DNA from: an uncultured Synechococcus sp. | GTDB lineage: Bacteria; Cyanobacteriota; Cyanobacteriia; Phormidesmidales; Phormidesmidaceae | Assembly (NCBI GenBank): GCA_937911865.1 | Contig: CALDSK010000078.1 | Location: 1-48,678, forward strand | Length of the DNA stretch: 48,678 nucleotides | Reading direction: 5' to 3' | Translations under genes and position numbers: made by a program | Notes under the pieces: generated by a model | What the model was told of the DNA's origin: nothing | What the model saw: the letters and a program-made list of their open reading frames with translations, nothing else | The model's database searches: none | Shown: piece by piece, positions 41,064 through 48,678 of the stretch | How the letters are laid out: each line of letters begins with the position of its first letter | How positions within the stretch are numbered: the first letter of the stretch is position 1

Positions 41064-42194
41064 ATGGCTGCTAACGCCTCTTCTGAAAAGCAAAAAGCGC
41101 TTGACTCCGTGCTCACCCAGATTGAGCGCAACTTTGGGAAAGGGTCCATTATGCGGTTGGGCGAAGCTAACCGGATGCAGGTGGAAACGATTCCAACCGG
41201 GGCGCTGACCCTGGACATGGCTTTGGGCGGCGGCCTGCCAAAGGGCCGTGTCATTGAAATTTACGGTCCAGAAAGCTCGGGTAAGACCACGCTGGCTTTA
41301 CATGCGATCGCAGAAATCCAGAGACAGGGTGGCGTAGCAGCCTTCATCGACGCGGAGCACGCGCTTGACCCCTACTACGCCGAGCATCTAGGCGTTGATA
41401 TCGAAAACCTGCTGATCTCCCAGCCCGATACAGGCGAAATGGGCCTAGAAGTTTGCGACCAGCTCGTTCGCTCTTCCGCCGTAGACCTGATCGTTATTGA
41501 CTCTGTTGCTGCTCTCACGCCCCGCGCCGAAATTGAGGGTGAAATGGGCGACTCGCACATGGGCCTGCAAGCGAGACTCATGAGTCAGGCGCTACGCAAA
41601 ATTACTGGCAACATCGGCAAATCGCAATGCACGGTCATTTTCCTCAACCAGCTGCGACTCAAAATTGGTGTTACCTACGGTAATCCAGAGACCACAACCG
41701 GTGGAAATGCACTGAAGTTCTACGCCTCCGTTCGCCTAGACATTCGCCGAATTCAAACGCTGAAGAAGGGAAATGACCAGTTCGGAATTCGGGTCAAGGT
41801 AAAAGTAGCCAAGAACAAGGTAGCACCCCCTTTCCGGATCGCTGAGTTTGACATTATCTTCGGCGAAGGAATTTCTATCTTAGGCTGTCTGCTCGACATT
41901 GCCGAAGAGCACGACATTGTGGTGCGCAAAGGAGCCTGGTACAGCTACGAGGGCACTAACGTTGCACAGGGGCGCGACAACACCATTATTCGCATGAAAG
42001 AAGATCCTGAATTTGCCGCGAAAGTGAAAGCGCAGGTAATGGCGAAGATTAACCCGGAAGCCATTCCGCTAGAGCCAGAGACTGAAAGTACATTCACTGA
42101 GCCCATTGAAGTCGATGTAGATGCCAAAGAAGCGGTAGCCGAAGCGACCTCCAAAACAACGAAGACTAAAAGCCGCAGTCGCTCTAAAAAGTAG
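41064..42194 (+). CDS. recA: Recombinase RecA, 376 aa
   Basis: The strand-exchange and LexA-coprotease ATPase. Walker A is GPESSGKTT and Walker B is [10 protein letters not shown]. The DNA-binding L1 and L2 loops include [20 protein letters not shown] and [19 protein letters not shown]. The C-terminal domain ends in an acidic stretch followed by a basic [10 protein letters not shown] tail. Length is slightly over the E. coli protein. ATG 41064 is the family start ([10 protein letters not shown]...[17 protein letters not shown]). A LexA-like box lies upstream and a strong terminator follows, so it is a single-gene unit. Confidence 0.98.
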   Translation: MAANASSEKQKALDSVLTQIERNFGKGSIMRLGEANRMQVETIPTGALTLDMALGGGLPKGRVIEIYGPESSGKTTLALHAIAEIQRQGGVAAFIDAEHALDPYYAEHLGVDIENLLISQPDTGEMGLEVCDQLVRSSAVDLIVIDSVAALTPRAEIEGEMGDSHMGLQARLMSQALRKITGNIGKSQCTVIFLNQLRLKIGVTYGNPETTTGGNALKFYASVRLDIRRIQTLKKGNDQFGIRVKVKVAKNKVAPPFRIAEFDIIFGEGISILGCLLDIAEEHDIVVRKGAWYSYEGTNVAQGRDNTIIRMKEDPEFAAKVKAQVMAKINPEAIPLEPETESTFTEPIEVDVDAKEAVAEATSKTTKTKSRSRSKK

Positions 42195-42231
42195 CGCTAA
42201 CTGAACGGTAGTAAGCGTTAACACCATCCAC

Positions 42232-42278
42232 TAAAATCCCGCTGTTAGGCCCTGAAATAATCCGACAGCGGGATTTTA
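42232..42278 (+). terminator. recA terminator
   Basis: TAAAATCCCGCTGT (42232-42245) pairs perfectly with ACAGCGGGATTTTA (42265-42278). It lies 37 bases after the recA stop and just before a 93-bp two-hairpin element. Confidence 0.85.
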
Positions 42279-42284
42279 ATATAT

Positions 42285-42377
42285 AGCAAAGTAAGGATGC
42301 ATTCTTACTTTGCTCAGAAGAGTTGCCTGTTGCAACGCAACGGTTTCAGCCGATGAGATTGTCCTAAGCAACTCTTC
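42285..42377 (+). repeat. 93-bp two-hairpin element, copy B
   Basis: Hairpin 1: AGCAAAGTAAG (42285-42295), loop GATGCATT, CTTACTTTGCT (42304-42314). Hairpin 2: GAAGAGTTGC (42317-42326) closed by GCAACTCTTC (42368-42377), with an inner CTGTTGC/GCAACGG stem. Compared with copy A, the outer stem changes from GTCGAG/CTCGAC to GAAGAG/CTCTTC, preserving pairing. It lies between recA and the TPR gene. Confidence 0.9.
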
Positions 42378-42508
42378 AAAGCTACAGAGAAGTTAAAGAA
42401 TAAAGGATGAGTGAATGGCATTTGAAGTAACATTAATCACTACGTACTGAGCCTGCGAATCAGCCAGCGGGCTTAATAAAGTGGAAGCAGTTTCTTCGGA
42501 TTCGCACC

Positions 42509-43534
42509 ATGCGCTTTTTAACGGCTACTGGACTCGGCTTAACCTTACTGGTAAACGCATCTGTTCTGCTGATCGGCCAAAGCTCAGCGACCGCAAGAGA
42601 GCAATTGCTTACAGCATCACCACAGTCCACCGGCTTTACAGGTGTCACTGTTGCAAACGTGGACGATTTGCCAGTGCTTGAAGGAGAAGCCATCCAAGAA
42701 GGAGCAGCCGTCCAAAATGAAGCGATCACACCACCCCCTTCTAGTAGCACCAGCGGTCCGGCCAATAGTCCGGCCAGTGTTCCGGCCAGCGATCCGGCCA
42801 CGACAGACGAAACGCTAGAGCAATCGCAGCAGCTAGTACAGCAGGCCATCGCCGAACATCAGCGAGGCAACTATGCCGAAGCTGTCACCCTCTGGCAGCA
42901 GATCTTGAGCACCTATCCCAACAACCCGGTGGGACACAACAGCCTGGGGAACGCGCTATCGGCGCTAGGGCAAATGGATGAAGCAGAGTCAGCCTACCGT
43001 AGCGCCATTCGCCTGTCTCCCGATGAGCCGATCAGCTATTACAACTTAGGCACTTTGCTAGCCAAGCAGAATAGAGTAGAAGAAGCGATCGCAGCCTACC
43101 AAACAGTCGTACAGCTGAATCCTGATGACGCAGATGCCTACTACAACATTGGCTATTGGCAAACGCGTCAAAGACGGCTCGAAGCTGCTGAGGCGGCCTA
43201 CCAAATGGCCGCGCAAATCGATCCGGCAGACGCAGGCATTCAATACAGCCTGGGCGTTGTACTACGCAATAGAGGTAAAACGACAGAAGCAGAGCAGGCC
43301 TTCCGGCGTACCATTGCACTCGACCCCAACTATGTAGATGGCTATCACTATCTCAGCTTGATCTTGATAGACCAGGGCCGACTCACCGATGCAGAAAGCA
43401 CTTTGAGAGAAGCCATCAGACAAATTCCCAATGACCCAGAACTCTATCAAAGCCTGGCAGTGGTATTGCACAGACAGGGCAGACGTTCAGAATCACAGGC
43501 CATTTATGAACAGGCTATTTTGCTGGGCGGCTAG
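42509..43534 (+). CDS. Exported TPR protein, 341 aa
   Basis: A signal peptide MRFLTATGLGLTLLVNASVL with a likely cleavage after SATA sends it to the periplasm or cell surface. A Ser/Pro/Ala linker (about 70-100, with PAS repeats) follows. From about 115 there are six or seven tetratricopeptide repeats, for example NYAEAVTLWQQILSTYPNNP, AESAYRSAIRLSPDEPISYY and EAIAAYQTVVQLNPDDADAY. TPR solenoids mediate protein-protein contacts. Partner unknown. It is convergent with the DUF1499 gene. Its upstream region contains a 93-bp element after the recA terminator. Confidence 0.9.
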   Translation: MRFLTATGLGLTLLVNASVLLIGQSSATAREQLLTASPQSTGFTGVTVANVDDLPVLEGEAIQEGAAVQNEAITPPPSSSTSGPANSPASVPASDPATTDETLEQSQQLVQQAIAEHQRGNYAEAVTLWQQILSTYPNNPVGHNSLGNALSALGQMDEAESAYRSAIRLSPDEPISYYNLGTLLAKQNRVEEAIAAYQTVVQLNPDDADAYYNIGYWQTRQRRLEAAEAAYQMAAQIDPADAGIQYSLGVVLRNRGKTTEAEQAFRRTIALDPNYVDGYHYLSLILIDQGRLTDAESTLREAIRQIPNDPELYQSLAVVLHRQGRRSESQAIYEQAILLGG

Positions 43535-43559
43535 AAACCAAAATAGCGACAAGCGAGCA

Positions 43560-44102
43560 TTATTCAGCCGCCGTGCGCTTCACCATATCGTTGAAGGCTA
43601 AGCGAATTTGCTCTATTCGGCGACGGTTGACGCCTAAGTCGGACTCACCCATACGAGCGGCAGCCCTTACCTGAATAACCTTTTTGTCGGCAGGAAAATA
43701 GAACTCGGTATCATCCACAAAGCCCATTAGGCGACTTTCTGACTTGGCCAGGATGTAATCGTCATTTTTGGTGACGACTTCCGTACGAGGCACGACGCTC
43801 AAAATATCGATAATGCTAGCCAGCGCGGTCGCTCTGTCACCTTCGTAGATAATTGGCGCGATCGCATGTTCAGTATCTGCACCCTGACTCACCACGCAGT
43901 TAGGCGATTCGGGGCAAGCTGCCAAGTGACCATCGGTTACACCAATATTGTCAGGCTGCTCGCCCGTAAAAGCACCTTTTAGTCCAGGCAAAACGGCCAC
44001 ATCCACTGACATCAGCGGGCTAGCAGAAGATATCTGCGGACTCACTAGCACCATCCATACCGCAACAGCAATCGTTACAAAACCAGACAAAATAGATCTC
44101 AC
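43560..44102 (-). CDS. DUF1499 family exported protein, 180 aa
   Basis: GTG 44102 starts a signal-like hydrophobic N-terminus (ILSGFVTIAVAVWMVLVSPQ), with AGGAGG about eleven bases upstream. The mature part has LAACPESPNCVVSQGAD, FVDDTEFYFPADKKVIQVRA and AARMGESDLGVNRRRIEQIR, the markers of DUF1499. The family is widespread in cyanobacteria and plastids (thylakoid lumen) with no established biochemical role. Two Cys in CPESPNC may form a disulfide. Length is typical. Confidence 0.85.
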   Translation of the reverse strand: MRSILSGFVTIAVAVWMVLVSPQISSASPLMSVDVAVLPGLKGAFTGEQPDNIGVTDGHLAACPESPNCVVSQGADTEHAIAPIIYEGDRATALASIIDILSVVPRTEVVTKNDDYILAKSESRLMGFVDDTEFYFPADKKVIQVRAAARMGESDLGVNRRRIEQIRLAFNDMVKRTAAE

Positions 44103-44231
44103 AGGTAATCAAGCCTCCTTTATGTAAACTGAAACAACTATATATAGTATCTGTACTTAGCTTCGGCTCCGCCATCTAGAACTCCAAAAACCTTACGCCC
44201 GAAAACCTTACGGCGTCAGCCTGCCGCGTCG

Positions 44232-44711
44232 ATGTTTGAATTCTCACGTCCAGCGCTTCCTCAAATAGAGCTGTCTAGCTCGCTGAGCACCCTCGCGGCG
44301 CTAGCGAGTCAGATTCAGGCACTCATCGCAGCTGCTATCAGCCATCCCCTACTAGCTATCGCCGCCATTCTCCTTAGTATCGGCTTTATCCAGCTGATGG
44401 CTGATTTGGTTAAGCGACTGATCAAAGCAGCGCTCACCTTTGTCTTGACATTGCCACTTAGCCTGAGTCAGTGGGTTTGGAAACGCGCCACCGCCGCAGG
44501 CACAACCGCGCAGCCCAAAGAAATTCAGATTCAGCAGCTAATGGATAGATTAGAATCACTGCGTCAAGAGCAAGACGCCGTGATGATCGAGCTAAGAGCG
44601 CTGCTATCGGCAGGAAAAACGCAGAAAAAGGTCACCGTTCAACCGCTAGAAGCGATCGCACACACAGCCGCGAAACCTAGCGAGACACCACCAGCAGATC
44701 AAGGCCACTGA
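44232..44711 (+). CDS. Small membrane protein with coiled-coil C-terminus, 159 aa
   Basis: Two hydrophobic stretches, about residues 36-60 (ISHPLLAIAAILLSIGFIQL) and 64-85 (LIKAALTFVLTLPLSLSQWV). A coiled-coil helix follows (about 95-127, EIQIQQLMDRLESLRQEQDA), then a Lys/Pro/Ala-rich tail. I do not recognise the family. It could anchor a complex at the membrane. The stop codon lies in the first unit of a tandem array. Neighbours are the divergent DUF1499 and the convergent MBL-fold genes. Confidence 0.65.
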   Translation: MFEFSRPALPQIELSSSLSTLAALASQIQALIAAAISHPLLAIAAILLSIGFIQLMADLVKRLIKAALTFVLTLPLSLSQWVWKRATAAGTTAQPKEIQIQQLMDRLESLRQEQDAVMIELRALLSAGKTQKKVTVQPLEAIAHTAAKPSETPPADQGH

Positions 44712-44758
44712 ATCTCACAAATGCTGATCTCACAGATACTGATCTCACAAATATTGAA
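44708..44758. repeat. Tandem array over the stop codon of the 44232 gene
   Basis: CTGAATCTCACAAATG (44708-44723), CTGATCTCACAGATA (44724-44738) and CTGATCTCACAAATA (44739-44753). The first unit contains the TGA stop. Confidence 0.85.
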
Positions 44759-45520
44759 CTAAAGGGCCAACTCCAGCGTTTTACCAGAAACCGGCTGCAT
44801 AAGCTCAGTAGTGGCCCCCTGCTTCTTTAAACGCGATCGCATTTCATCTACTCCACCTTTCGTTGTCAGCGTAGGTGCAATCAGTCCGTCATAAGACGCA
44901 TTTCCAGCTTCTGCGGTTGGCAGCATCACCTGCGGGCTCAATAGTTTTGCAATCTGCGGAGCCGCAGCAGAGCCTCTGATCACCGGTGCCAACCCCATCA
45001 ACACCTGATCGACCATTGGGGTAATTGCCACATCTACAGCAGCGACTGTTTTCAAATGCTCAGCATCCGGGTAGCCATGAGGCTCGTAGTAGAGGCGGAC
45101 ATCTTCTGTCAGAAAGCTCAGCACGTAGGCGTTTTCTTTCTTCGTCATGCCTACTGGCGCACCAACAAACGCTTCTACGGCTATTTTCTGCTCCCAATCT
45201 AGCTTCTCGCCGTGGTCTATAGACTGCACAGACTGGAACCCTAGCGACCGAGCCACTTTTGCGCCGTCTGGCGAAGCAATGACCGGAATAGATTTATCAA
45301 TCGCTTTAAGCGTCTCCGGATGAGCATGGTCTGCTAACCCCTGAGAGAGCAAAAGCAAATCAATGTTTGGGGGAATATCGATTGACTGAGGTCTAAATCC
45401 ACGCACTAGCCAAGGAGAATCGGCAAATACCAAATCGCCAATTAGCCATGGGTCTACCAGCACTCGGGTGTTTGCCGATTCAATCAGCCAGGAGTTTGCG
45501 TCGAACCAGGTGAGCTTCAT
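44759..45520 (-). CDS. MBL-fold protein (UlaG/YycJ-like) with altered HxHxDH motif, 253 aa
   Basis: A metallo-beta-lactamase fold: MKLTWFDANSWLIESANTRV with LVDPWLIGD at the start, then LLLLSQGLADHAHPETL where the canonical HxHxDH would read S-H-x-H-x-D-H. Here the first two His are replaced (S-Q-G-L-A-D-H), while the D-H and a following His remain. YYEPHGYPD supplies a later His. Metal binding may be reduced or use one site. The family is common in cyanobacteria as conserved proteins of unknown substrate. ATG 45520 gives the usual N-terminus. Confidence 0.8.
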   Translation of the reverse strand: MKLTWFDANSWLIESANTRVLVDPWLIGDLVFADSPWLVRGFRPQSIDIPPNIDLLLLSQGLADHAHPETLKAIDKSIPVIASPDGAKVARSLGFQSVQSIDHGEKLDWEQKIAVEAFVGAPVGMTKKENAYVLSFLTEDVRLYYEPHGYPDAEHLKTVAAVDVAITPMVDQVLMGLAPVIRGSAAAPQIAKLLSPQVMLPTAEAGNASYDGLIAPTLTTKGGVDEMRSRLKKQGATTELMQPVSGKTLELAL

Positions 45521-46054
45521 AGATAGTTACTAGCAGCTGTCGATGCTAAAAGAACAGACTTTCTTACTGTGACGAATTTTGAGCGATCGCGCCAACAATC
45601 TCGCGACAGATTACCGCCCAAGCGGCTCTTCAATTCAGACACTCAATTCAGACACTCATCAGTCCAAAATCGACTCTAAAGTCGACTCTCAGCAGCAGTT
45701 TCTCACTGCCTACCGTCAAAGAATAAACAAAATGCAAAAACTTGTTACCACGTAGAAGATTGTCGGTAAAAACCGGTGTAGACAAAAACATCACTTTTTC
45801 TTGATGCAGCACAGACCTGAGACAGAACAGCTATTTCAGCCCCTATAACGGGCCACAGAAAGAGGAAAACCTAAGCATGGCAAGGAATGCAAGGATCTTA
45901 AGTTTTTCTTATGCTTTCGTTACACGTCATACACGAAATCGGAAGTATTCAGTAATCGAGACCGCGATCCCCGTATAATTTCGTAATTGTAAAGAAGAGA
46001 TAAGTTGACCGGATTTCTTTAACGCGCTGCGTAAGCAAGCGCCATAAACAATTC
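45521..46054. other. 534-base interval between the MBL-fold and M23 peptidase genes
   Basis: Divergent promoter region. It holds a 13-base direct repeat (45630-45655), a GTCGACTCT-type repeat near 45668 and a TATAAT-like box near 45973. A 33-codon frame (45877-45978, ATG preceded by AGAGGA) is present but gives no convincing protein. Confidence 0.4.
45630..45655. repeat. CTCAATTCAGACA direct repeat
   Basis: TTCAATTCAGACA (45630-45642) is followed directly by CTCAATTCAGACA (45643-45655). Confidence 0.85.
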
Positions 46055-47077
46055 ATGCGACAGACGTCCCACTCTAGCCACTTTGCGACTCGTACCCGTA
46101 CCCGTAGGCAAAACGCTGGCATTACTATTTCGCCCCTTCGCGGCTTTTTCATTACCCTGCTTTTTCTAGGCGTTCCCACCGTTTCACTAGGCACTGTATG
46201 TCTAGCGCTCATTCAAAACAACTTGCGGCTCAGCGAGACTAACGACGAGCTTCACGAAATCGCCTCAGAAGTCAAAGCAGAAGTAGACTCTCTCGGCGCT
46301 GAAATCGACACTTTACGCGAAAGAGCAGGCGTTCCTGAAACTGACCAAGAGCTACAAACCAGTGCTGGCGCAACAGCTGATACAGATGCCGGGTTGGATG
46401 CTAGCTCGGCTGCTAAAGCAGAGGGCCGCCAAGCGAAGGTAGCCAAAGACTTGGCAACTAGAAACTGGAAAGAAGCTAGCTTATTTGAGTCTGGTCTTTT
46501 GGCAAATGCCCTGTCGCCCAAGGGCGGGCTGAGTAACGCAATTGACCCGGTTGCAATGCTCAGAGACGTTCAAAATCAGATTCCTAAACTCAGTAAGGCG
46601 TTGGATGCCAATGTAAAGCCGGCTCTAGAAGAAACGCTCGCAGAAGAAGCTGCCTTTCCAGATGGGGTGCCTGTTGTTGGCAAAGTAGAGGTTTCTTCAG
46701 AATTTGGCATTCGCGGCAACCCCTTCGGTGGAAGCGGCTACGAAATGCATGAAGGTATCGACTTTGTAGGCGCTTCAGGCGATATTATTGCCGCTACCGG
46801 AGATGGCGTGGTTACGTTAGCTGGGGCAAAAGGGGGCTATGGCAACACGGTCACGATTGACCACGACTACGGCTACGAAACCCTCTATGCTCACCTGTCA
46901 GAGATTAAAGTTGAAGCCGGCCAAACTGTGAAACGCGGACAGATCATTGGCTACATGGGCAGCACGGGTCGTTCAACTGGCCCCCATCTGCACTACAGCA
47001 TATACAAAAACGACCAGGCTATTAATCCAAGAAGGCTGCTTAAGCTAAACGAAAATAGTCTAGAAAAAGCACTCTAG
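46055..47077 (+). CDS. M23 (LytM-type) metallopeptidase, 340 aa
   Basis: A membrane-anchored cell-wall hydrolase. A basic N-terminus (RTRTRRQNAG) precedes a membrane segment (FFITLLFLGVPTVSLGTVCL), then a coiled-coil stalk (ETNDELHEIASEVKAEVDSL). The C-terminal M23 domain (about 205-330) has SSEFGIRGNPFGGSGYEMHE, GIDFVG, ETLYAHLSEIKVEAGQTVKR, and the zinc-site HLHYSIY. The first zinc ligand His (MHEGIDF), the Asp and the HLH are all in place, so it should cleave peptidoglycan cross-links, or activate an amidase as EnvC/NlpD relatives do. ATG 46055 is natural. Confidence 0.93.
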   Translation: MRQTSHSSHFATRTRTRRQNAGITISPLRGFFITLLFLGVPTVSLGTVCLALIQNNLRLSETNDELHEIASEVKAEVDSLGAEIDTLRERAGVPETDQELQTSAGATADTDAGLDASSAAKAEGRQAKVAKDLATRNWKEASLFESGLLANALSPKGGLSNAIDPVAMLRDVQNQIPKLSKALDANVKPALEETLAEEAAFPDGVPVVGKVEVSSEFGIRGNPFGGSGYEMHEGIDFVGASGDIIAATGDGVVTLAGAKGGYGNTVTIDHDYGYETLYAHLSEIKVEAGQTVKRGQIIGYMGSTGRSTGPHLHYSIYKNDQAINPRRLLKLNENSLEKAL

Positions 47078-47185
47078 AAAAGGCACTGAGGTAGGTAGGC
47101 GAAACCGCTCGCCGATGCGGTTCGCTCAATGCGGTAGGATCAGCAAGGTTCTTTAAACGCAATTGAGCAAATACAGCAGCACCCC

Positions 47186-48274
47186 ATGGGCAACTCTTTC
47201 GGACATCTCTTTCGAATTACAACATTTGGCGAGTCTCATGGCGGTGGCGTGGGCGTCACGATCGATGGCTGTCCGCCATTGTTGGAAATTTCGGCAGAAG
47301 AGATCCAGGTTGACTTAGACCGTCGCCGTCCAGGGCAGAGCCGCATTACCACACCTAGAAAAGAGACAGATACCTGCGAGATTATCTCGGGGGTCTTTGA
47401 GGGTAAAACGCTAGGCACGCCGATTTCTATTTTGGTGCGCAACAAAGATGCCCGGTCGCAAGACTACGATGAAATGGCCAAGAAGTATCGCCCTTCACAT
47501 GCAGATGCGACATACGATGCGAAGAATGGCATTCGCAACTGGCAGGGCGGCGGCCGATCGTCCGCGCGCGAAACCGTCGGACGCGTTGCGGCAGGGGCGA
47601 TCGCTAAAAAAATTCTCAAGCAAGTCGCAGGGGTTGAAATCATCGCCTACGTCAAGCGCATTCAAGACATCGAAGCCCCGCTAGATCCCAACACCGTCAC
47701 CCTAGAAGCGGTAGAGAGCAACATCGTTCGCTGTCCCAATCAGGATGTAGCCGAACAAATGATTGAACGTATCGATCAAATCCGTAAAGAGGGTGATTCT
47801 ATCGGCGGTGTGGTGGAATGCGTTGCCAGAAATGTGCCTAAAGGTCTGGGTGCGCCTGTATTTGATAAGCTCAGCGCCGACTTGGCTAAAGGGGCAATGT
47901 CTTTACCTGCAACCAAAGGCTTCGAAATGGGCTCTGGCTTTGCGGGCACCTATCTCACCGGTAGCCAGCACAACGATGAAATGTACCGGGGTGAAGATGG
48001 CACCTTCCGCACCCGTACCAACCGCGCGGGCGGTACCCAGGGTGGCATTTCCAATGGTGAAAACATCATCATTCGGGTAGCGTTTAAGCCCACCGCAACC
48101 ATTCGAAAAGAGCAAAAAACTGTAGACAACACAGGTCAGGAAACGACCCTTGCAGGGAAAGGGCGTCACGACCCTTGCGTATTGCCTCGCGCAGTACCCA
48201 TGGTAGAAGCGATGACGGCGCTGGTGCTGTGTGACCATCTGCTCCGCCAACAGGCTCAATGTGGTGTTTTGTAG
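47186..48274 (+). CDS. aroC: Chorismate synthase AroC, 362 aa
   Basis: The last step of the shikimate pathway: eliminates phosphate from EPSP using reduced FMN. Signatures are [20 protein letters not shown] at the N-terminus, [35 protein letters not shown] with [17 protein letters not shown], and [20 protein letters not shown] with [17 protein letters not shown]. All are intact and the length is typical. ATG 47186 is the family start. It ends CGVL with the stop lying in the first unit of a tandem array. Next gene is the Ap4A phosphorylase. Confidence 0.98.
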   Translation: MGNSFGHLFRITTFGESHGGGVGVTIDGCPPLLEISAEEIQVDLDRRRPGQSRITTPRKETDTCEIISGVFEGKTLGTPISILVRNKDARSQDYDEMAKKYRPSHADATYDAKNGIRNWQGGGRSSARETVGRVAAGAIAKKILKQVAGVEIIAYVKRIQDIEAPLDPNTVTLEAVESNIVRCPNQDVAEQMIERIDQIRKEGDSIGGVVECVARNVPKGLGAPVFDKLSADLAKGAMSLPATKGFEMGSGFAGTYLTGSQHNDEMYRGEDGTFRTRTNRAGGTQGGISNGENIIIRVAFKPTATIRKEQKTVDNTGQETTLAGKGRHDPCVLPRAVPMVEAMTALVLCDHLLRQQAQCGVL

Positions 48275-48344
48275 GGGGTGTTTTGTAGGCAGTGTCTTGT
48301 AGGCAATGTCTTGTGGGCAGTGATTTATGAGCGGTGTTTTACCT
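48263..48344. repeat. 14-bp tandem array over the aroC stop codon
   Basis: Six units of about 14 bases: GGTGTTTTGTAGGG (48263-48276) contains the aroC TAG, then GGTGTTTTGTAGGC, AGTGTCTTGTAGGC, AATGTCTTGTGGGC, AGTGATTTATGAGC and a partial one. Confidence 0.95.
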
Positions 48345-48402
48345 GTAACAAAATCCAGGAACTTCATCCTAATTTTTATTCTAAAATCCTATCGGAGAGC
48401 TA

Positions 48403-48678
48403 ATGACAGCACGTATTCCCTGGACTTCTGGGAGCCTTTTGCAAAAGCTTAAAGCTCAAACTGCGCACGGACTAAAGACTGGCGAGCTACAGCCGATAGA
48501 GACCAACGTTGAACGAATAGAAGACGGTGGCATTAACTTTTTGACCTATGTGTTAGCCAATATCGCTCGCAAAGAAAAAGCCAAAGAAGAACAGGGAAAA
48601 ACAGCGCCTGAAAATCCTTTTCTCCCCTACGAAGAAGACCTCTACGTCACAGACATTTCTGACACACACCTGTGTTTG
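48403..48678 (+). CDS. ATP adenylyltransferase (Ap4A phosphorylase) family, N-terminal part (partial)
   Basis: ATG 48403, with CGGAGAG upstream, opens 92 codons that run off the window. The end reads NPFLPYEEDLYVTDISDTHL, typical of Ap4A phosphorylase II (fungal Apa1/2-like) proteins found in cyanobacteria, which split diadenosine tetraphosphate with phosphate. The N-terminus reads TARIPWTSGSLLQKLKAQTA, as in those proteins. The catalytic HIT-like motif lies beyond the window. The call rests on the conserved FLPYE..L.V.DISDTH block. Confidence 0.8.
   Translation, partial: MTARIPWTSGSLLQKLKAQTAHGLKTGELQPIETNVERIEDGGINFLTYVLANIARKEKAKEEQGKTAPENPFLPYEEDLYVTDISDTHLCL

Noticed and set aside
45877..45978. 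33-codon frame with an AGAGGA upstream in the 45521-46054 spacer
   Set aside because: The product has no recognisable pattern and overlaps a likely promoter; evidence is too thin for a gene call.

Overview
The window is chromosomal DNA from a cyanobacterium. The octamer GCGATCGC (the cyanobacterial HIP1 palindrome, e.g. 564-571) recurs throughout. Several genes belong to families centred on oxygenic phototrophs: a DUF3493 protein, a DUF92/VTE6-type protein, a carotenoid oxygenase and a short RRM protein. The recA promoter carries a site close to the cyanobacterial LexA box, and the one tRNA gene lacks an encoded CCA. Overall gene style fits a Leptolyngbya-like genome, but the genus is a guess. 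No prophage, insertion sequence with a transposase, CRISPR array or rRNA was seen.

Layout. 1-1330: the last codons of groEL with its terminator, the C-terminal fossil of a HepT-type (DUF86) toxin gene and two unrecognised small ORFs. 1478-4538: an MscS-family channel, a lipoprotein with a SecD-like periplasmic domain, and a short-chain dehydrogenase. 4793-6823: queuosine/7-deazaguanine precursor genes queD, queE and queC, then tRNA-Thr(CGU) on the other strand. 7026-10737: DUF3493 protein, lipase, VOC protein, RRM protein and an unrecognised membrane-anchored protein. 10941-15091: two paralogous histone-H1-like proteins in inverted orientation around a membrane protein and purU. 15321-21823: VTE6-like protein, thioredoxin-like protein, ribD, a large MscS-like channel, a tiny Cys-rich protein and bioF. 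21912-29719: a multi-GAF protein with a degraded kinase domain, pyrD, a Uma2-family protein and an S9 peptidase. 29819-34541: the glycine cleavage operon gcvT-gcvH-gcvP. 34650-40591: sulfotransferase-like protein, fasciclin lipoprotein, a two-component pair, a carotenoid oxygenase and a small protein. 41064-48678: recA, a TPR protein, a DUF1499 protein, a membrane protein, an MBL-fold protein, an M23 peptidase, aroC and the start of an Ap4A phosphorylase gene.

Most genes are housekeeping, standing singly or in pairs. Clear translational coupling is seen for queE-queC (ATGA overlap), the DUF3493-lipase pair (TGATG) and the response regulator-kinase pair (TAAATG). One-carbon metabolism is represented by purU and the gcv operon, and cofactor synthesis by ribD, bioF and the que genes.

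The least ordinary content is not in the housekeeping genes. (1) Three dispersed 93-bp elements, each made of two consecutive hairpins, show compensatory changes in the stems. (2) About 19 short tandem arrays with a 12-24 bp period are each unique to their locus, and several begin at or cover the stop codon of a gene. (3) The paired H1-like proteins share a coiled coil, a Lys/Ala/Thr linker and a conserved C-terminal domain. (4) A HepT toxin fossil lies beside groEL. (5) Leader hairpins sit directly in front of the RRM gene and queE.
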